Shown piece after piece: positions 24,512 through 39,300 of a DNA stretch of 64,000 bases (positions are counted from its first letter, which is position 1; each line of letters begins with the position of its first letter). Both the position numbers and the translations under genes were made by a program. The stretch is from the NCBI GenBank assembly GCA_020091685.1, contig CM034603.1:29046298-29110297 (forward strand). The letters are read 5' to 3'. Source of the stretch: Lutjanus erythropterus (Eukaryota; Chordata; Actinopteri; Lutjaniformes; Lutjanidae). The notes below the pieces were generated by a model. The model was not told the DNA's origin and did not search any database. It saw nothing but the letters and a program-made list of their open reading frames with translations.

Positions 24512-27500
24512 GTGAGGGCTCGATTTTTCATTGAAGTACTTCAACTAGTATAACAAGTGCATCTAATAACCCTGTTACTGCTAAACCTGCCTCAATCACA
24601 GCTATCACTACCACTGCATATTATGAGAGGTGTTATTTATACATACATACATACATGAGGATGACAAATTTCAAAAAAATACTGTACATGAAAAATTATG
24701 TTTTTTAATTAGTCCCGTTCATCTTTAGTGATCTGCCCACCTTCATGCTCAGCAGAGGTCTACTCGGCTCAAATAATATTAATTCTGCGTGGATTTGTGG
24801 GGCCTTTAAATCAGTTAAAGCAATAGAAAAACCACGAGAGAAAAAAAGAAATTGATATACTTTTCTCCGTCTTATCATTTGTCATCATTATTAAATGTTT
24901 GTAGATTTTTTATTTCATTCTAGAAATGATTAACAAATTAATAGTTAGCTGAAAGATTAAATTTAGCAATACCGTATTCTGCTGGCTAGGTCCAAGTCTG
25001 TATAATTGTGCTGTTAGAGCTTCACATTAATTGGATCTGATGGTAGTGGCCACATGTGAGCTGTTAGTCCTCCATTTACACTGTGTTTCAGTGGCAGAGG
25101 TGGAAAGTGTTACAGAAGTGCACTGGCATTCTTGGTTGGTTTCCACATAAAACGTAAAGAAGCACAAATACAGCCAGTACCTTGAGTGTGAGTTTATGTG
25201 GCCCACTTGGAAAAGCTGGAACAAAAAGTGTGCAAACTTCAGTTTAACATTAATGTGGAAAGAGGAGCTTTGAGAGAAAAGATCACCTCCTACCCAAACA
25301 CAAGGACTATAACAGTCTTTCATTTTAAACATAAGTACTGTGTAAAGAAAATTATTAGTTAATCCAACTGAGATAGTGAGAAAAACAGATTTTATTGTAT
25401 CATTTATGATATAACAAGGTCGAGATGTCAAAGAAGATCTCACAAACTACGCTATTTTGAGTGGTGTAAAAGAGAGCAACTTTCGATATCCATGGGTATA
25501 AATATATATTTACATTATCATTATTTTGACAGCTTTATACTTCTAGGATATGATTACTATTAAATTTGCAGCAGTTACTTGATTAATCGATAAGTTGCCA
25601 TTTATTAAATTAATCGCTTACTATTTTGATAATCTTTTAATTTCTTTTTGTTTTTTTAATGACCCAGTTCTCTGACTCTTTGAACAAATATTTTCTGGTT
25701 TGTTTAGTTCTCTACAAGAGTCAACTGAATAGAGTTAGGGGTTATCGATTAATCTGACAATCATTTTCTTGATTCATGGAATTAGCTGTTTGGTCCATAT
25801 TTTTTGTCCACAAGTCAGAGATGTTCAGTTTACTGTCATAGAGGATTAAAGAAACTAGAAAATATTCAAATTGAAGAATTGAAATCAGAGAATTAAGACA
25901 TTTTTCATAAAAAATGACTCAAAAAGATTCATGGTTGACGACTAATCGATCGATTGTCTAATCGTTGCAGCTGGAAACTGACAATATTTGGGTTGTGGAC
26001 AAAACAAAACATTTTGAGGACGTCACCTTGGCGTTTGGGAAACTGATTAATATTTTTCACCATTTGCTGACATTTTACGGACCAAACAACTAATAGATTG
26101 CTCAAGAAAATGATTAACAGATTAATCAGTAATGAAAATAATCATTTGTTGCAGCTCTTTTTGCTATCATTGTTGTATGGCCTTGCTCAGGGTAGAAAAT
26201 ATTAGAGTAAATGACACTGTTGGAAAGTAGCAGAATTCCATTTTAGGGCTGAAAAATAGTGCGTAAACTCATGCACTTGGGGATGCTGGTGGATACAGTA
26301 TTTTATGCTGCGTCGGAGTAGGGCTGCACAAATAATCAAAATTAATGTGTGTCAGAAAACTTCAAAATGAATGAATGTTGTGAGGCAGAGATGTCCTACA
26401 AATCAGATTCTACAGACTTAAAAAAAGTCGTCATTTGGTACAAATGAATGAGAATTAATGATGATACAATTTCTAATACTGGTATCGGTAATCGTTAGGC
26501 CTGCACAATATGTTACATATAATCGTATTTTACAAATACTGCGATATGATTCATAGCGGGAATGATAATTTTAACATCAACATTTTGATGTAACATTTGT
26601 TGGAGTCTGCACCAATGAAAAATAATTTTCTTAGTTCTGGAGAATAAGATTTGTTGGCCTTGGATATTGCACTATTTGGTTAATTATGCACCCCTAGTAT
26701 TGGAACTACCCCGGTCTCATTAAATGGTCTGTGGTAGTTTTGCTGTGAGCAATGTGGGCCTGTTCATTTCACTGCATAAAACGTATCGAGTTTACAACTG
26801 TGTTGCTTTTCCTGCTCGTGCTTTCAGCAGCTTGTCATCACATCAGCAGCCATTGTCAGGTGTGCATTTCCTGTCTAGATTTACAGTCCAGATTTTTGCA
26901 GTTTTGCAGTAGGTCCAGCAACTCTGGGCTTATAAAGGGATTTGTTGCAGTATTCTGTTCTTGCCAGTAAACAGGGCTGTTTGTTATAAAAGCCTGTAGG
27001 TCCTCACTTGCCTAAATAAAACTAGCTTTCTATACATAATCATCCTGTGTGGCCAGCAGTTTACTGTGTTCAGCCAGCTAGCCAAAGCCCTGCAATTTGG
27101 TTTTACTAGGCTGACACAGCTAGAGTGAACAAATGCCCGGTAGAGAACATTTTATGCAGACAAGCCTAATTAAAGCAGACAGACTCTGAAATGTTCTAGA
27201 TTCTGTTATTACCAACTTTATAACAAGCAGAGCAGCAGTCTCCTGATTCAAGGTTCAAGATGTAGCACTTGCAAATAGACGTCTACTGGTGACATTTTCT
27301 TGGTCATCTTTGGACTTGTTAAGGCATTGTTCTTTGCTGAAAATTGACATTTTTTGAGGTTAATTAAGCTTCACATAATAGATGCTGATGGCATCCATGA
27401 AAAGATCAGAGAGAAAGACCTTTACTTGTACAATTCTTGTGTCCTATGAAGATACAGCTCTAGGTCTTATATCTTTTTAATAAATGTGATAACAAATTAT

Positions 27501-30500
27501 AAGAATTATTTTAGGCTTAAGATTCTGAAGATGTGCACCTAAGGTCTAAGCCATTTAGACAAAATCAAATCTCATGATTTATTTATATTTTTTAGCAAAT
27601 ACCTCATTGTTGATTTTTATTGACATTGTGACAATATTGCAGTGATGATTATTAGTGCTCTCTTAAAATATAAATGCAATGAGATTATTTATAATCATCA
27701 GTTATCTTGATATCATGACTAAGCAGGTAAAAGCAAATGATAGTCTGGTATGTTCAGAAATTACATCATTTTACTGTAATGCAGCCTTTAACATCAGGAA
27801 AAGACAACACTTATGCCATATTATGATATAATGATATCTAAAATCTCAGACAATATCTAGTCTCATATTACAGTATCATATAATAGCTTTACTGCACATT
27901 TTTGGTTAAATTGTAAAAGAGATGATAAATAGCTTAATAAAAATAAAGGGGTCATATAAACTTAAAAGAAGTCATGATGTAAAAGATATCATGGATCAGT
28001 GTAGCTATGGGTTATCTTGAGATTTATGCAGCTTTGTGCTGTAGATGATATCTAATGTCTATTTTCTGTGACCTGTATTGTCAGAGGTGATCGTAATCAC
28101 CACCAAAGAGGTTCAGAAGATGATGAGCACAGACCCTAAAATGAAGTTGGATGTGAAGATGAAACTGGACGTGGTTTGTATCCAGGAGGATGGAGACATG
28201 GGCACCGCAGATGCTCTCAGACACATCCAGCAGAAGATCAAGGTGTGTGTATTTTTGTGTATGTAGAGTGGGATTGTATAGCAAACTTGCGGGGTTTATG
28301 TTTGCCCCCCTAATCTCAGTAACGCTCAATAATTTGAGCAAATTTAAAAGGACCAGAACACGACTGAACTAGGACTGTAAAACATGAATAGTTACACCAC
28401 AAGCTTAATGATACAGAAAGAATATACAGGGTATAATAGAGTAAATGCATGCAGTGATACTTTCAACAAAGCAATTTAAACCATCCAACACCCCCCGGCC
28501 CCAAAAGACAAACTTAATTTTTCTGCACCCATTGCTGAATGCACCCATTTTCATCCAGTTCACTGTGACCTTTATGTTGTGTATGATGAATCAAAGCGCT
28601 AACAGAAACCAGACTGTTCTGAATCCAATGAAAGAGTGTCGGTTTGCCAAAAGATTCCAGTGTTGTTAATTAATCGTTGTTGACTCATTGTGACCCTAAT
28701 ATGAGCAAGATAATGTGGTTAAGTTGTCTAAAATGAAAGCTGCAACATTTAATTTATTATGTGGTGGAAGGGCAGAGCCCAACAATACATGATACATCCA
28801 CCAATACTAATAGCCAGTGTTCATAATGAGATGCTTGTTGTGTAACGTCAACCCCCCAAGAAAAAAAACTTGTAGAGGTTGGAGGTAGCATTGAAAAATG
28901 ACAAAGATTGAGGGGGAGGTTTAGGTGGGCGTTGTGTGTACTGCTGGGTGACCACTGATCCGTGCCTTTTCCTCCCCTGAATGGTCAAGGCTGCTGAAGT
29001 GCCTCATTTCACCTTTTTAAAATACACACAAACAGGCACAGGCGCACACATTCACACACGCCGACATGCTATCCGTGACCCCCAACCCCAATTTCCAGAC
29101 CCCCTCTGTATCCTGCCTGCATGATCCCTCCATCCCTCGCTTCTTCCGACGCTCTCTAAACAGATGAGGTCATGGTTAAGACTCAAACTCCCTGTGCTGC
29201 CAGTTTACCCGGTGCACCATTTATTCTCATCCTGTAGTCATGCACATCTGTGCAACATTTGTGTTTGGGTATGTCGGGGTATATGTCGACCCTCTGTGTA
29301 TGCCACGGTTCTGACTGACATCCTGTGGCCACAAAGGCGTGTTTGTGTGAGGGTTTGTGTAGTTTAGAATTGTTGAAGTATTTCTAAACCAATTGCTCTT
29401 GTTTATTGTTTGACAATCAGTTGGGTTGGCGTAGTATTATTGAGTTTATATATCTGACCTTTATAGTGTAATTTCTGCTTTGTGTTTGGTTTCTCTACAT
29501 CTTCTAGGGGTTGTGGAAATATTGATTTATTCAAGAATTATTATCTTCTATGATTCTGAATTGATTTATAAATACCAAACATAGTGTAATACAGTATGTT
29601 ACAGTAACAAAAAATACAATCAGAAGTGCACACAACTGTGATGCCATGTAGAAGGAAAAATTAATTCAGCCTGCTCAATCAGGGAAGCCAAGCTTTCAGA
29701 TGCTTTTTCTGTTTAATAATCTCTCTGGGAATTAGCTTGACATGACTCACTCAATACGCAGCTTTTAGGGGTATTTTCAGACTCTTTCTTAGATGAGTGC
29801 AATGTGGACTAAATCAGTAAGGATTTACTATACTGAAGTATGAAACATAACTGGCAGGTAAAGTAACTAGCGCTGATTAAAGTCATTGTCTGATTGTCAT
29901 CATCTTTGTTGACATTGATAAAGAAAGCAGAAGAGTGTGTGTTGGGGAATGTGTTTTTTTGTTTTGTTTTTTTTTAAATACAAAACTTGTAAAACAAAAC
30001 TAACTCATGCAGCTAAGTGTCCACATAATGTTTTTTCTGGCAGAAAGGTGCTGGCCGGATGCTGCATCAAATAAAGCATCTTTATGATATTAAAAAAAAT
30101 GCTCATGGGTTTTGTTTCTATGACAACAATATCTTGAAAATTCCTATGACAGCCTTTTTTGCACAGTCTGTTTGTATCTATTTGTTTGGCATTTTTGCAC
30201 TTTAAATCCCAACTGGAAGATGTTTGCTCTCATATGGCCCTTTTCCACACATGTGCTGGCTTGGTTTGATTCCACGTGTTAGCTCAGCATGGCAGGGATT
30301 TGCATCGGGCTAGCTGCTTGAAGGAGTGTCTTGCTACACGCTTTTCTTAAGTCGAGCAGCTGTAAAATGCTGGTTAACCACATTACATTTCCTATAAATT
30401 CTTCACAGTAAAAGATATTTTGTTATCTAAAAGTTTTTTTTTATGTGAAGCAGCAAAATTAGGGGATGCTGGTTGATGGTGTTGATTCATCGCCAGTAAC

Positions 30501-33296
30501 TTAACACAACTCAAAGGTGACATGAAACAGTAAAGTAAGACAGATACTTCAAGCTACAGATATTCAGTTAGAAGCTACAAAACAACTGAGAGCTGAACAG
30601 ACAGAGACTTTAAAAAACATCTTCCTCTGTGCTCCTGCATGGACGTGAGTCTTGGCTCTCTGGCAAACTGTCCTGCATTAGTTACCAGGGTGATGAGTCC
30701 CCATCCAATGATTTATTGTCTGGGGAAGAAACAGTGTTGACACCAACACTGAACAAAAGATCAGAGATAAGACTAGAAGTGCTTGAATTGGCAGCACAAA
30801 AAAGGTGGAAAATAGACACTGGGCGCAGCAATTTCTCTCTAGGCAGATGTATGCTACTGCAGACTCTCCCTTCTTATTGGGAATAGTTGAAAGAAGACGC
30901 TGATGCTCCGAAAAAAAAAAAACCACTCTGTGGATACAGGCCCTAAAACTGTCAGCATCTTTATTCAACAACAAGAATCAATTTTGGCTCAAAGATTCAT
31001 TTTGAATTTTGTTGTGATCCCAAGAATAAAAAAAGGCATCACAACATTTCCTACAGTCTCAGTTCAAAAATCTCTGAAACGTGCTTCCAGATACCTTGTC
31101 TGTTTAGAGCGTACCACATCAAACGTACATTTGAAGACATAAATGTCCTGCCACTGCAGCTCATTAGGTTCTTCACAGCAAAATCGGTTGGCTTTGCTTT
31201 TGAAAAGGGATTTAAAACATCGAATTTGTTGTGACAAGTGAGTTTAATGTTTTTTCCTCTGGCATTTGAATGAGTCTGTACAGATTCTTATTATTCTCTT
31301 TGCTCAAGAGATTTTTAATAGATGCATAGTATAAACACACAGGCGCGCACGCACACACACACACACTCACGCACGCTTGAACAGGACTAGCTCCAGCATG
31401 CTCCCATTGAGAATAGTGGAGTTCCTAATCCTTTGAGCAGCCAGCTAGATTAGAGGCATTGAGTTACACACACTCACCCACTGGAGGGTGATGAGTGAAG
31501 AACTGTAACCATGGCCTGCCAAATCCCAGCACAGAGATCACTCAAACTGTCAAACTGATGCATGAGTACAGTATGGACACACACACTCACTCATCTCTTT
31601 ACACAAACACCCTCCCATGAGGGGATTTGGTGTAACCTATCAAACAAAATACTTACAGGAACCAGTGTACGCTTTGGATGAGCAGAGTAGGTCATTCCTC
31701 TTGGTTACTGAAAAGAGAGATTACAAGCAGCATATTTTATTTTGTTCCCTCTTCAAACAGAGAACTTACACAAAAGTGGAGGGATATGCCTGATTATTGC
31801 TCATGTCTTTCACAATAAGCCAAACTAGTGAAAGGAGTACTTAACATGCACTTTTTGCTTTGTGTGCTTAAACCCTCTTTGACGTTTTTTATTATCTTTC
31901 AGGCTTAATCACCCGGCAGAATGAGTGTGTGCAAGCTAAAAAAAAAAATACATGTACACTGGAGTTTGTGATTCAAAGGTTCACCTTTGGTCTGCATGTG
32001 TTAGTCAGCTAGTAAGACTCGAGACAAAAGGTGAAGAAAGAGACAAGAGTGAGTGATGGAGCGGCGGCTTTTTATTGAGAGGAACAAAGCAAACATAGCC
32101 TACTTAGATGAGACCAAGTTTCTTTTTATTTCTTTCTGCCATTTCAGCATCTTGCTCTCCACTTATAACCTGTCCACCCTTTTCCTTCTTCTTTTTGTGA
32201 GGCGCAGTAGTTTAAGGTTTGGGCGCAGTTCATGTTAAAAGTGGCCCACATGTCTTTTTAGTTTTACTTTTACATTCCTTTGAAGACTTTCTTTCTGTCT
32301 GGTGTGCAGATTGTTCAAATATTCTGTCTTCATTAAAATGACAAACAGGTCTTGAGCACCCCAAACCCTAGCAACAAAGGGGAGACAACAACCATGGAGA
32401 CATTATTTGATGATGTTAAAAACGGCCTTTTATTAGACATTCTTATAAAAACTAAAAGGGCACAACAACCCTATGTGCAAAGTTTGTTTATTCCTGTTTT
32501 TTGCAGTTGTACAGTAGTATTTTATAAGTGCCCAATGTCAGCCTATACATGTTAAAAGGGAGCACTTTGTCCCAGTTTTACAGTTAGGGCACAGGTTAAC
32601 AGTCGATGTTACTCACTTATGAGTAACAAAAAAATCAGACAGCAACAGCAAGCTGGGTGTTGATTCAGAGTGGGATTAACGGTACTAGCACTAGTCTACC
32701 TTTTATTTCTTGTTAAAACCAAAATACCTCCTAATAGGGCTTTTTGATAAAAAGGCCTTTATCAGACATTGTCATAAACAAAAAAAGGGAACAGTCACCA
32801 CACATACAAAGTTTATTTTTGTATTCCTGTTTTTTTCACAGCTTTGCACTGGATGGTTAATGGTGAATGTGTGATTATACATGTAAATATGTAGAAGTTT
32901 GCCACAGTTTAATATACAGTTTTAAAAAAAAGTAGTGACATTACTCATAGAGACCAGACAACCAAAAAAAGGTTAAAGCAGCTGCATGAAGCAGCAGACT
33001 TTGCTGATTCACAATGGGATTAACAGTACTAAACCAGTAATGTTATATGTTGTCAGCAAAATTATCATAATTTCTTAACAGAGCTTTAATTAAAAAAAAA
33101 TAAAAATTTAGCACAAGTGCAACACTTAACAATATCCTTACAAGCCAAGGGGAGACAACAACCATGTATTTGATGTTTAAAAGGCGTTAATCAGGCAGTC
33201 TCATAAGGGCAAATTCACCTACTAAGTTTCCAGCTATTGTTAAATTGGGTCAGGATTGTGTAAGCAGTAGTTTTGTATTGATTTCAGCCACAGGGA

Positions 33297-33359
<63 letters not shown>

Positions 33360-36300
33360 GTGCTTCAGTGTGTGTGGTCCTGACCTGTCCAGAGATCCTG
33401 GCTGTTGAAAGGCCAAAGTGTCTCTGTCTCTCCAGCTGACTCCACTCTGCTGTCGCCTGAGTGTGTGCCTTAGTGTGGGGATCATGCAGCCGCTTTTTCT
33501 TTTTTTTCACTCCATTCACGTGTGAGTGTCTGTGTGCATACTTATGTGCTCTGTTTCTGAACATGTGTGCGAGCTTGCCTGTCTGTGATAGAGGGAGAAG
33601 AGAGTTGAAAGGTCTCCGGGGCTCAGTGTCAGTAGATCTCCTGCAGACACCTCCAGCTTTGCCGTGGCAGCTTCCTGTCGCCGGGTCCAGACCAGGTTAT
33701 GCTGGGAGTTGCCTCTAGGTCAACTACACGACCCTTGACCCCACTGATACCAGCCACACACACACATTCACAGAACTCCACTCGACTCTTCAATATTCAT
33801 TACTTACTTGTAATCTTCTGTAGTTTCCTCAACCCATGATCCTCATTTTAAGTGTTTCAAATCAAGATGTAGTTTACACAAATCTGCAAAATTAGATCTT
33901 GCTGCATATTGGGAAAGCAGGTTTAAATGTACTGCAGGTGTCCAGAGAACTCTCATTGCCAGAAATGCAAATGTAAAACAAAAGTATGTTTTACTACAGT
34001 GATTGGTTGAGTTTTCTTATATATCTTAAGAGGCATTCGTTTCCCTACAATATAGACTACAGAAAGATTAGTTGATTAGTCAATTAGGTGATCAAAATAA
34101 AATTAGGTCCCAGTTTCTTAAATTTGCAGATCGATCAATGATGAAAACTAGAAGAAGTCACTCAGTAGAATGCAGATCTCCACCAGGCAACCCATCACTG
34201 ACTTGCAGCCCCGATCTACTGGATAAGAGGCCTGGGGAGTCAGCAGTCAGTGTAGGTTACACATAGTTTTTATATAGGTTTTTCTTGTTTTTTTTAAAAA
34301 GCTGTGAATCACCACAAACTACAAGAGGTCCGTGGGGACAAAGTCATGAATGTGCACAAGAAGACTTTAGGCTGATTGGTCCAGTAGTATTAGAGATTAA
34401 CTGCAGACAAGCTGCCAGTTGGTCACACATGTTCACACAGGAGTCATTGCATGATCTCCTCCAGGCTTACATCTGGTGGAGATGATACTCATTAGTTGCA
34501 GCTTTGTATACTGCGCCCATACACTGATGTATTTTAGTGAATGAAGTAAATTTAATTTTGCCAGTATCGTTTTAATCACAGGCAGAAGTTGACTCTGGTA
34601 TCGCCTCCCGTCATCCCCCTTTCTCTTCCGTCTGTCCCACATTCCTCCTTTCATCTTTGTGTTTTCATACTTCCATTGTTCCTTTCTTTCTCTTTCTTCA
34701 TTCATGACTGTGGTTATTGATTCTTTGATCCTGTTTTTTTCCTACCTTATTTAATGCTACCCCACCTCTTCTTTCTCACTCTTTCTTTTCCTTCTTTCCT
34801 CCCTCACAGACAGAGTAAAGATGTCTCTGTCATTAAGGCAACTGGTGCTAATGGTGGGATTAGTTCTCATGCTGACAGCCTTCATCACTGGACAGACAGA
34901 TGGATAACACACACACGAATGTGGGCGCACCCATATGTAAACACACATACACACATGCAGGCATGTAGCATCAGTGGAGGCCAGTTAAAGTGACTGATGT
35001 AGGTTTTGTGCTCTGTGTCGTTGGCGGTGGAGTAAAGTGATACGTCTGTGGAATTCACAAGCTGTGTATTGATATACAGTTTAAAACCTATTGGTTTACA
35101 TATTATTACATAGCTGGAGTACTGAAAATACTTTGAGTTTTAGTTAATGATGGAAATAATCTCTGGAGGTTGAAATGCTCAAAGGATATTCTTTCTCTCT
35201 TTTAACAAATTATGGAGGCTTTCTTTTAAACAAGGGTGTATTTTGTCATTTGAGTTTTGGAGGAAAAAAGCTCTGGAGTCATTGTTTTCTTTGTGTCATT
35301 GTGATGTCAGAGCGGTGCTGTTTTTGGATCAGTTCATAGGAAGGTGCTCAGAGTCGGCCAGCCTAACTCGTTGTTCTGGGTGAAAGAGGACTGTAGGAAG
35401 TTATTTATGTGACATTGTGTCGGTTTCTTGCCAGGAGAATGACATGATGGCCTGGATACAAACATTTTTGGATATTTTCAAGGTTTGAGGTCGTCTTGAT
35501 TTATTTTTACCCCTAAGATATGATCACACACATTTAGTGGACAAAGGTTTGCCGTTTCCTCTAATGTGTTGTTGAAACATTTACAGGCCCTGATAACATG
35601 CTGCATTTCTCTTGACATAAATCTCAGCTTTTTACGATAGCATCAATAGCTGTATCTCGGGCTGCACATTATGGTAAAAAAAAGTCCTGTTGTCTTTATT
35701 TTGACTGAAATTGTGTTGTGTTATGTGATATGATTACTGGGAATGATCATTTTTGTTTCACAACTTTCTTTTTTACTGGAAAAAAAACATTGTGATTGTG
35801 ATGATGTGATATTTATTAGGGTCTGTACCAAACAAACAAATGTATTTCATCTGAAGAACAAGATTTTTAGCACAACAGTGCCTCATTATGATGCTGTTTT
35901 CTAGCACAGTTTTCAAAAAACTGCGATTGATTCTGTAGCCCGAGCTTTATCGGTTAACGTAAAATTTTACCTTTGCACCAATCATCGTGAGCACTGGGCA
36001 GTTTAACTGGTATGAAGGGCTCATCTGAGGAGCCCACAATAACAGTTTATTGCACATTTTATTGAAATTGTAATGTAAAAATAATTGTACTGTGATGCAT
36101 AATACTCTATATTATTACCAAGCAATATTAAAGAATGTACAGGTACAATTTTAGGTCATACAGTTCTACAACAAATGTACTGTTCTAATTAGGGGTCAAC
36201 CAATATGTTTTTTTCAGGACCAAAATAATTAACTGATTTTTGGAACTGATATATAGTACATTTGCAGGAAAAATGAAGATAAAATTTATAACACAAACTC

Positions 36301-39300
36301 CAACACATAACGTTGTTGAAATACCTGTAAGCATTTTTTTTAATTAAAACAGAACTTTTCAACATTCAGCCAATCAGATAGTGTTGTGGGTGGGACATTG
36401 AGTGAGACCCTTCAGAGAGAGGTGGCTGCATCAGAGCCAAACAGATTGACAGTCGGATTGAACAAAACAAACAAAAAAAAAACACTGATTCTGATAACAG
36501 TAAAATGCTAAATGTAGGATCTGATATTTGGCCCAGCTGATAAACGGTTGATCCCTTCTTCTGATATCTTAGAAGTAGTTTTTCTTTTGTTGGGAAGTTC
36601 ATTCATAATTGAAGTGTCACAAGTGAATACTTAACTAATCTGTACCTGGATTGCTGTGAGCACTGATGAGTAAATCTCACCACTTGCTAAATATGTAATA
36701 TTCCAACTTTTCATTTATCCTTTGATTGCATTCATTGCAGTGATGTTACTGTACATATATAACGTATTTATGCAGCTAGAGCAGGATGAGGCAACTCCTG
36801 TTGAAACCTTTTATAATAAAGGACACGTTCAAACGACAGAATTGGATTTGCTGAGGAGAAACAGACACGTTCTCAAACAAAAACAATGAAACATAGCAGG
36901 ATTTATTACTCACTGTCATCAGAGTTTAAGTCACTTTAAAACAGGCCCTACAAGTGTTTGTGTGGGTTTGGCTTATATACAAGCAATGCTAAACTTGGAT
37001 GAACTTGCTGTTGACCAAATCATTCCTTCTTTCTCCTTTTCTTTCGCTCTGTCTGTGTGTCTCTGTCTCAAATCCTGCTCAGTGAGCCAGTTTCTGTTGT
37101 GACTGTTGAAAATAACACAGTCCAAACTCTCATGTCTCGAGGTGTTTATGTGGAGCATTGTCGCCACATTAATTTATGTATAGTCTACATGCACAGCGAG
37201 ATGACTGTCGTGAGTGAGAAAACCTCACTTTCTAAACATAACTTCAAACTGTGTTCCATGCATTTCTGTGGGCTGTTGTGTGTCTGTGTGGATGGGCAGG
37301 GTGACACTGGAAATCTCTTTAAAATCACAACAGGTGGAAAGATTTTGTTTCAAAAGAGAGAACAAGTCAGAAACTTTTTTTTTTTGAAAGCCTGAAATCT
37401 CTTCACTGATGAAGCAGTCATAGTCCAACGCTGCAGATCCAGTATGTTCTGGTCATTTTGTCTTAATTTGCTCTCTTTTCTCTTTCCAACATCTCTCTTC
37501 AGACGGACGTCCTGGTGCTGAGCTGTGACCTGATAACAGATGTAGCGCTTCACGAGGTGGTTGATCTGTTCAGAGCCCACAATGCAACACTAGCCATGCT
37601 AATGAGCAAAGCCCATGAGTTTACAGAGACGGTGCCAGGCCAGAAGGGCAAGAAAAAGACAGGTAATATGAAAAATGAATCACAGGAGATGAGACTGTTA
37701 GATTACTGTAGATATATTACACGATTTTAATATGATATATGACAAGTCTTCATGTATTCATTTCAGTGAATTCATGCTTGTTATTGTGTTAAGAAATTGT
37801 CGACTCCCTAAGTATTAAAGAAAGGAAGGCATACAAAAAATGTTGTACAAATAAAGGTGTGCTAAATGTGTCACTCACTGTTAGCCTTTATTATTTTGTG
37901 TTAACATTAAATATTGTGTGTTTTGTTTTCCAGCTGAGCAGAGAGACTTTGTGGGAGTGGATCAGTCAGGGAAGAGGCTGCTCTTCATGGCCAATGAGGC
38001 CGATCTGGAGGACGGGCTGTCAGTCAGGAAGTCTATCATGAGGAAGTAAGTAATTTAAAAAACCTGAGGGTTGGGTTCATCTGAATTTCTGAAACATATT
38101 ATATATGTCTTTGTACCTCCAGTGGTATATAGTCATGCAGATTGTTTGGTTTAATTTGTCTCAAAGATGGATATCTCTTAAGATGTCTCTCTCAACCCCT
38201 ATAGCACCAATCACCATGTTTGTTTACAGTAACTTCAGGGCAGAAAACCCCTGCATCACATACATACAGTTTAATGACAGCAGCATGTTGAACTTTCTCT
38301 CTTTTCATGATGTCATCTCTAAGTGTATACCTAATGTTAGAGAAAGCATAAGCATTTTAGGTTGGATATCTAATTTACCTAGTCCGACCAGCGGTGAGAC
38401 TTGTTTTATCGCAGACACTAGCAAAGCAACACAGCACATAAAATAGCACAGTAGAATCTGTTATATATTGTTCAAAGTGAGTAACAGCATCCTGTGACAC
38501 TTTATGTGATGAAGCTGTTTAATGTTTAGTTTAACATTAATCTAATCGGTCACTGTCTTCTCACATAACTAGAGCTGCAATGATAAATCGACTAGTTGTC
38601 AGCTACTAAATTAATCGTAAACTATTTTGAGAGGCGATTAATCAGTTTGAGTTATTTTTCACGAAAGAAATCCTCAAAATTCTCTGATTCCAGCTTCTTA
38701 AATATGAATGTTCTCTGGTTACTTTAGTGTATGAAAATAATCATCTTGGGTGGTGGACAAAACAAGACGTCTGAAGATATCGTCTTTTGGGCTGATCGAA
38801 ATTTTGCACCATTTTCTGACATTTTATGGACAAAATAATTAATTGATTAATCAAAAACATTATTTACAGATTAATCGACAATGAAAATTATCATTAATTA
38901 ATTTTCCTAAACAGAACTCTACATTTTTCTTAGTAACCACTGCTGTTTTTTGCCAGTTGAAATTCTACTTATTATGTCAGATTTTTATCAATCACATTTA
39001 ATTAACATTAATTCCATCAGTTGCTGAGGCTGTACAGTATGTCGTCAGTATTCTCATCTCGAGATCAACGTTTGGGGTTTGACTGATGGTAAATGTGTTC
39101 TGCACATTTGTAGTTTGTAGTTCTGAGAGCAGATGTTTTGGTTTCTAATCAGCGTTGGTGTGTGTTAGGCTGAAGGCTCTGTGGCGGGTGTGTGGGATTT
39201 TTGTTACAGGAAGAGTACTCTAGGTAGGTTTTTGTTTCTGAGTCCTAAAATGCATGTATGTGTGAGAGTGGGTGTTTTGGGAGCTCGTAAATACTTCATG

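Larger units (their letters stand above)
24512..28084 (+). other. eif2b3: Intron 2 of eif2b3
   Basis: GT-AG intron of 3573 bp. It contains an (ATAC)n run near 24640-24655, the TAATCGATTA-type repeat at 25567-26158 and a GCTGCACAATATG-type repeat at 26497-26697. No exon is recognised. Confidence 0.85.
28243..37502 (+). other. eif2b3: Intron 3 of eif2b3
   Basis: GT-AG intron of 9260 bp. It holds the tandemly repeated block 32377-33240, (GT)n at 33300-33355, the third copy of the unassigned repeat (34190-34510), a GGCTGCACAATATG-type copy (35656-35950) and a small inverted-repeat element (36192-36555). CA-rich tracts lie near 29025-29060, 31335-31370 and 34905-34960. No additional exon is recognised. 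Confidence 0.85.

Noticed and set aside
24225-24531. Minus-strand frames of 76-81 codons
   Set aside because: Antisense shadows of eif2b3 exon 2.
33240-33564. Frames on both strands with Cys-Val or His-Thr strings
   Set aside because: Direct translations of the (GT)n/(CA)n microsatellite.
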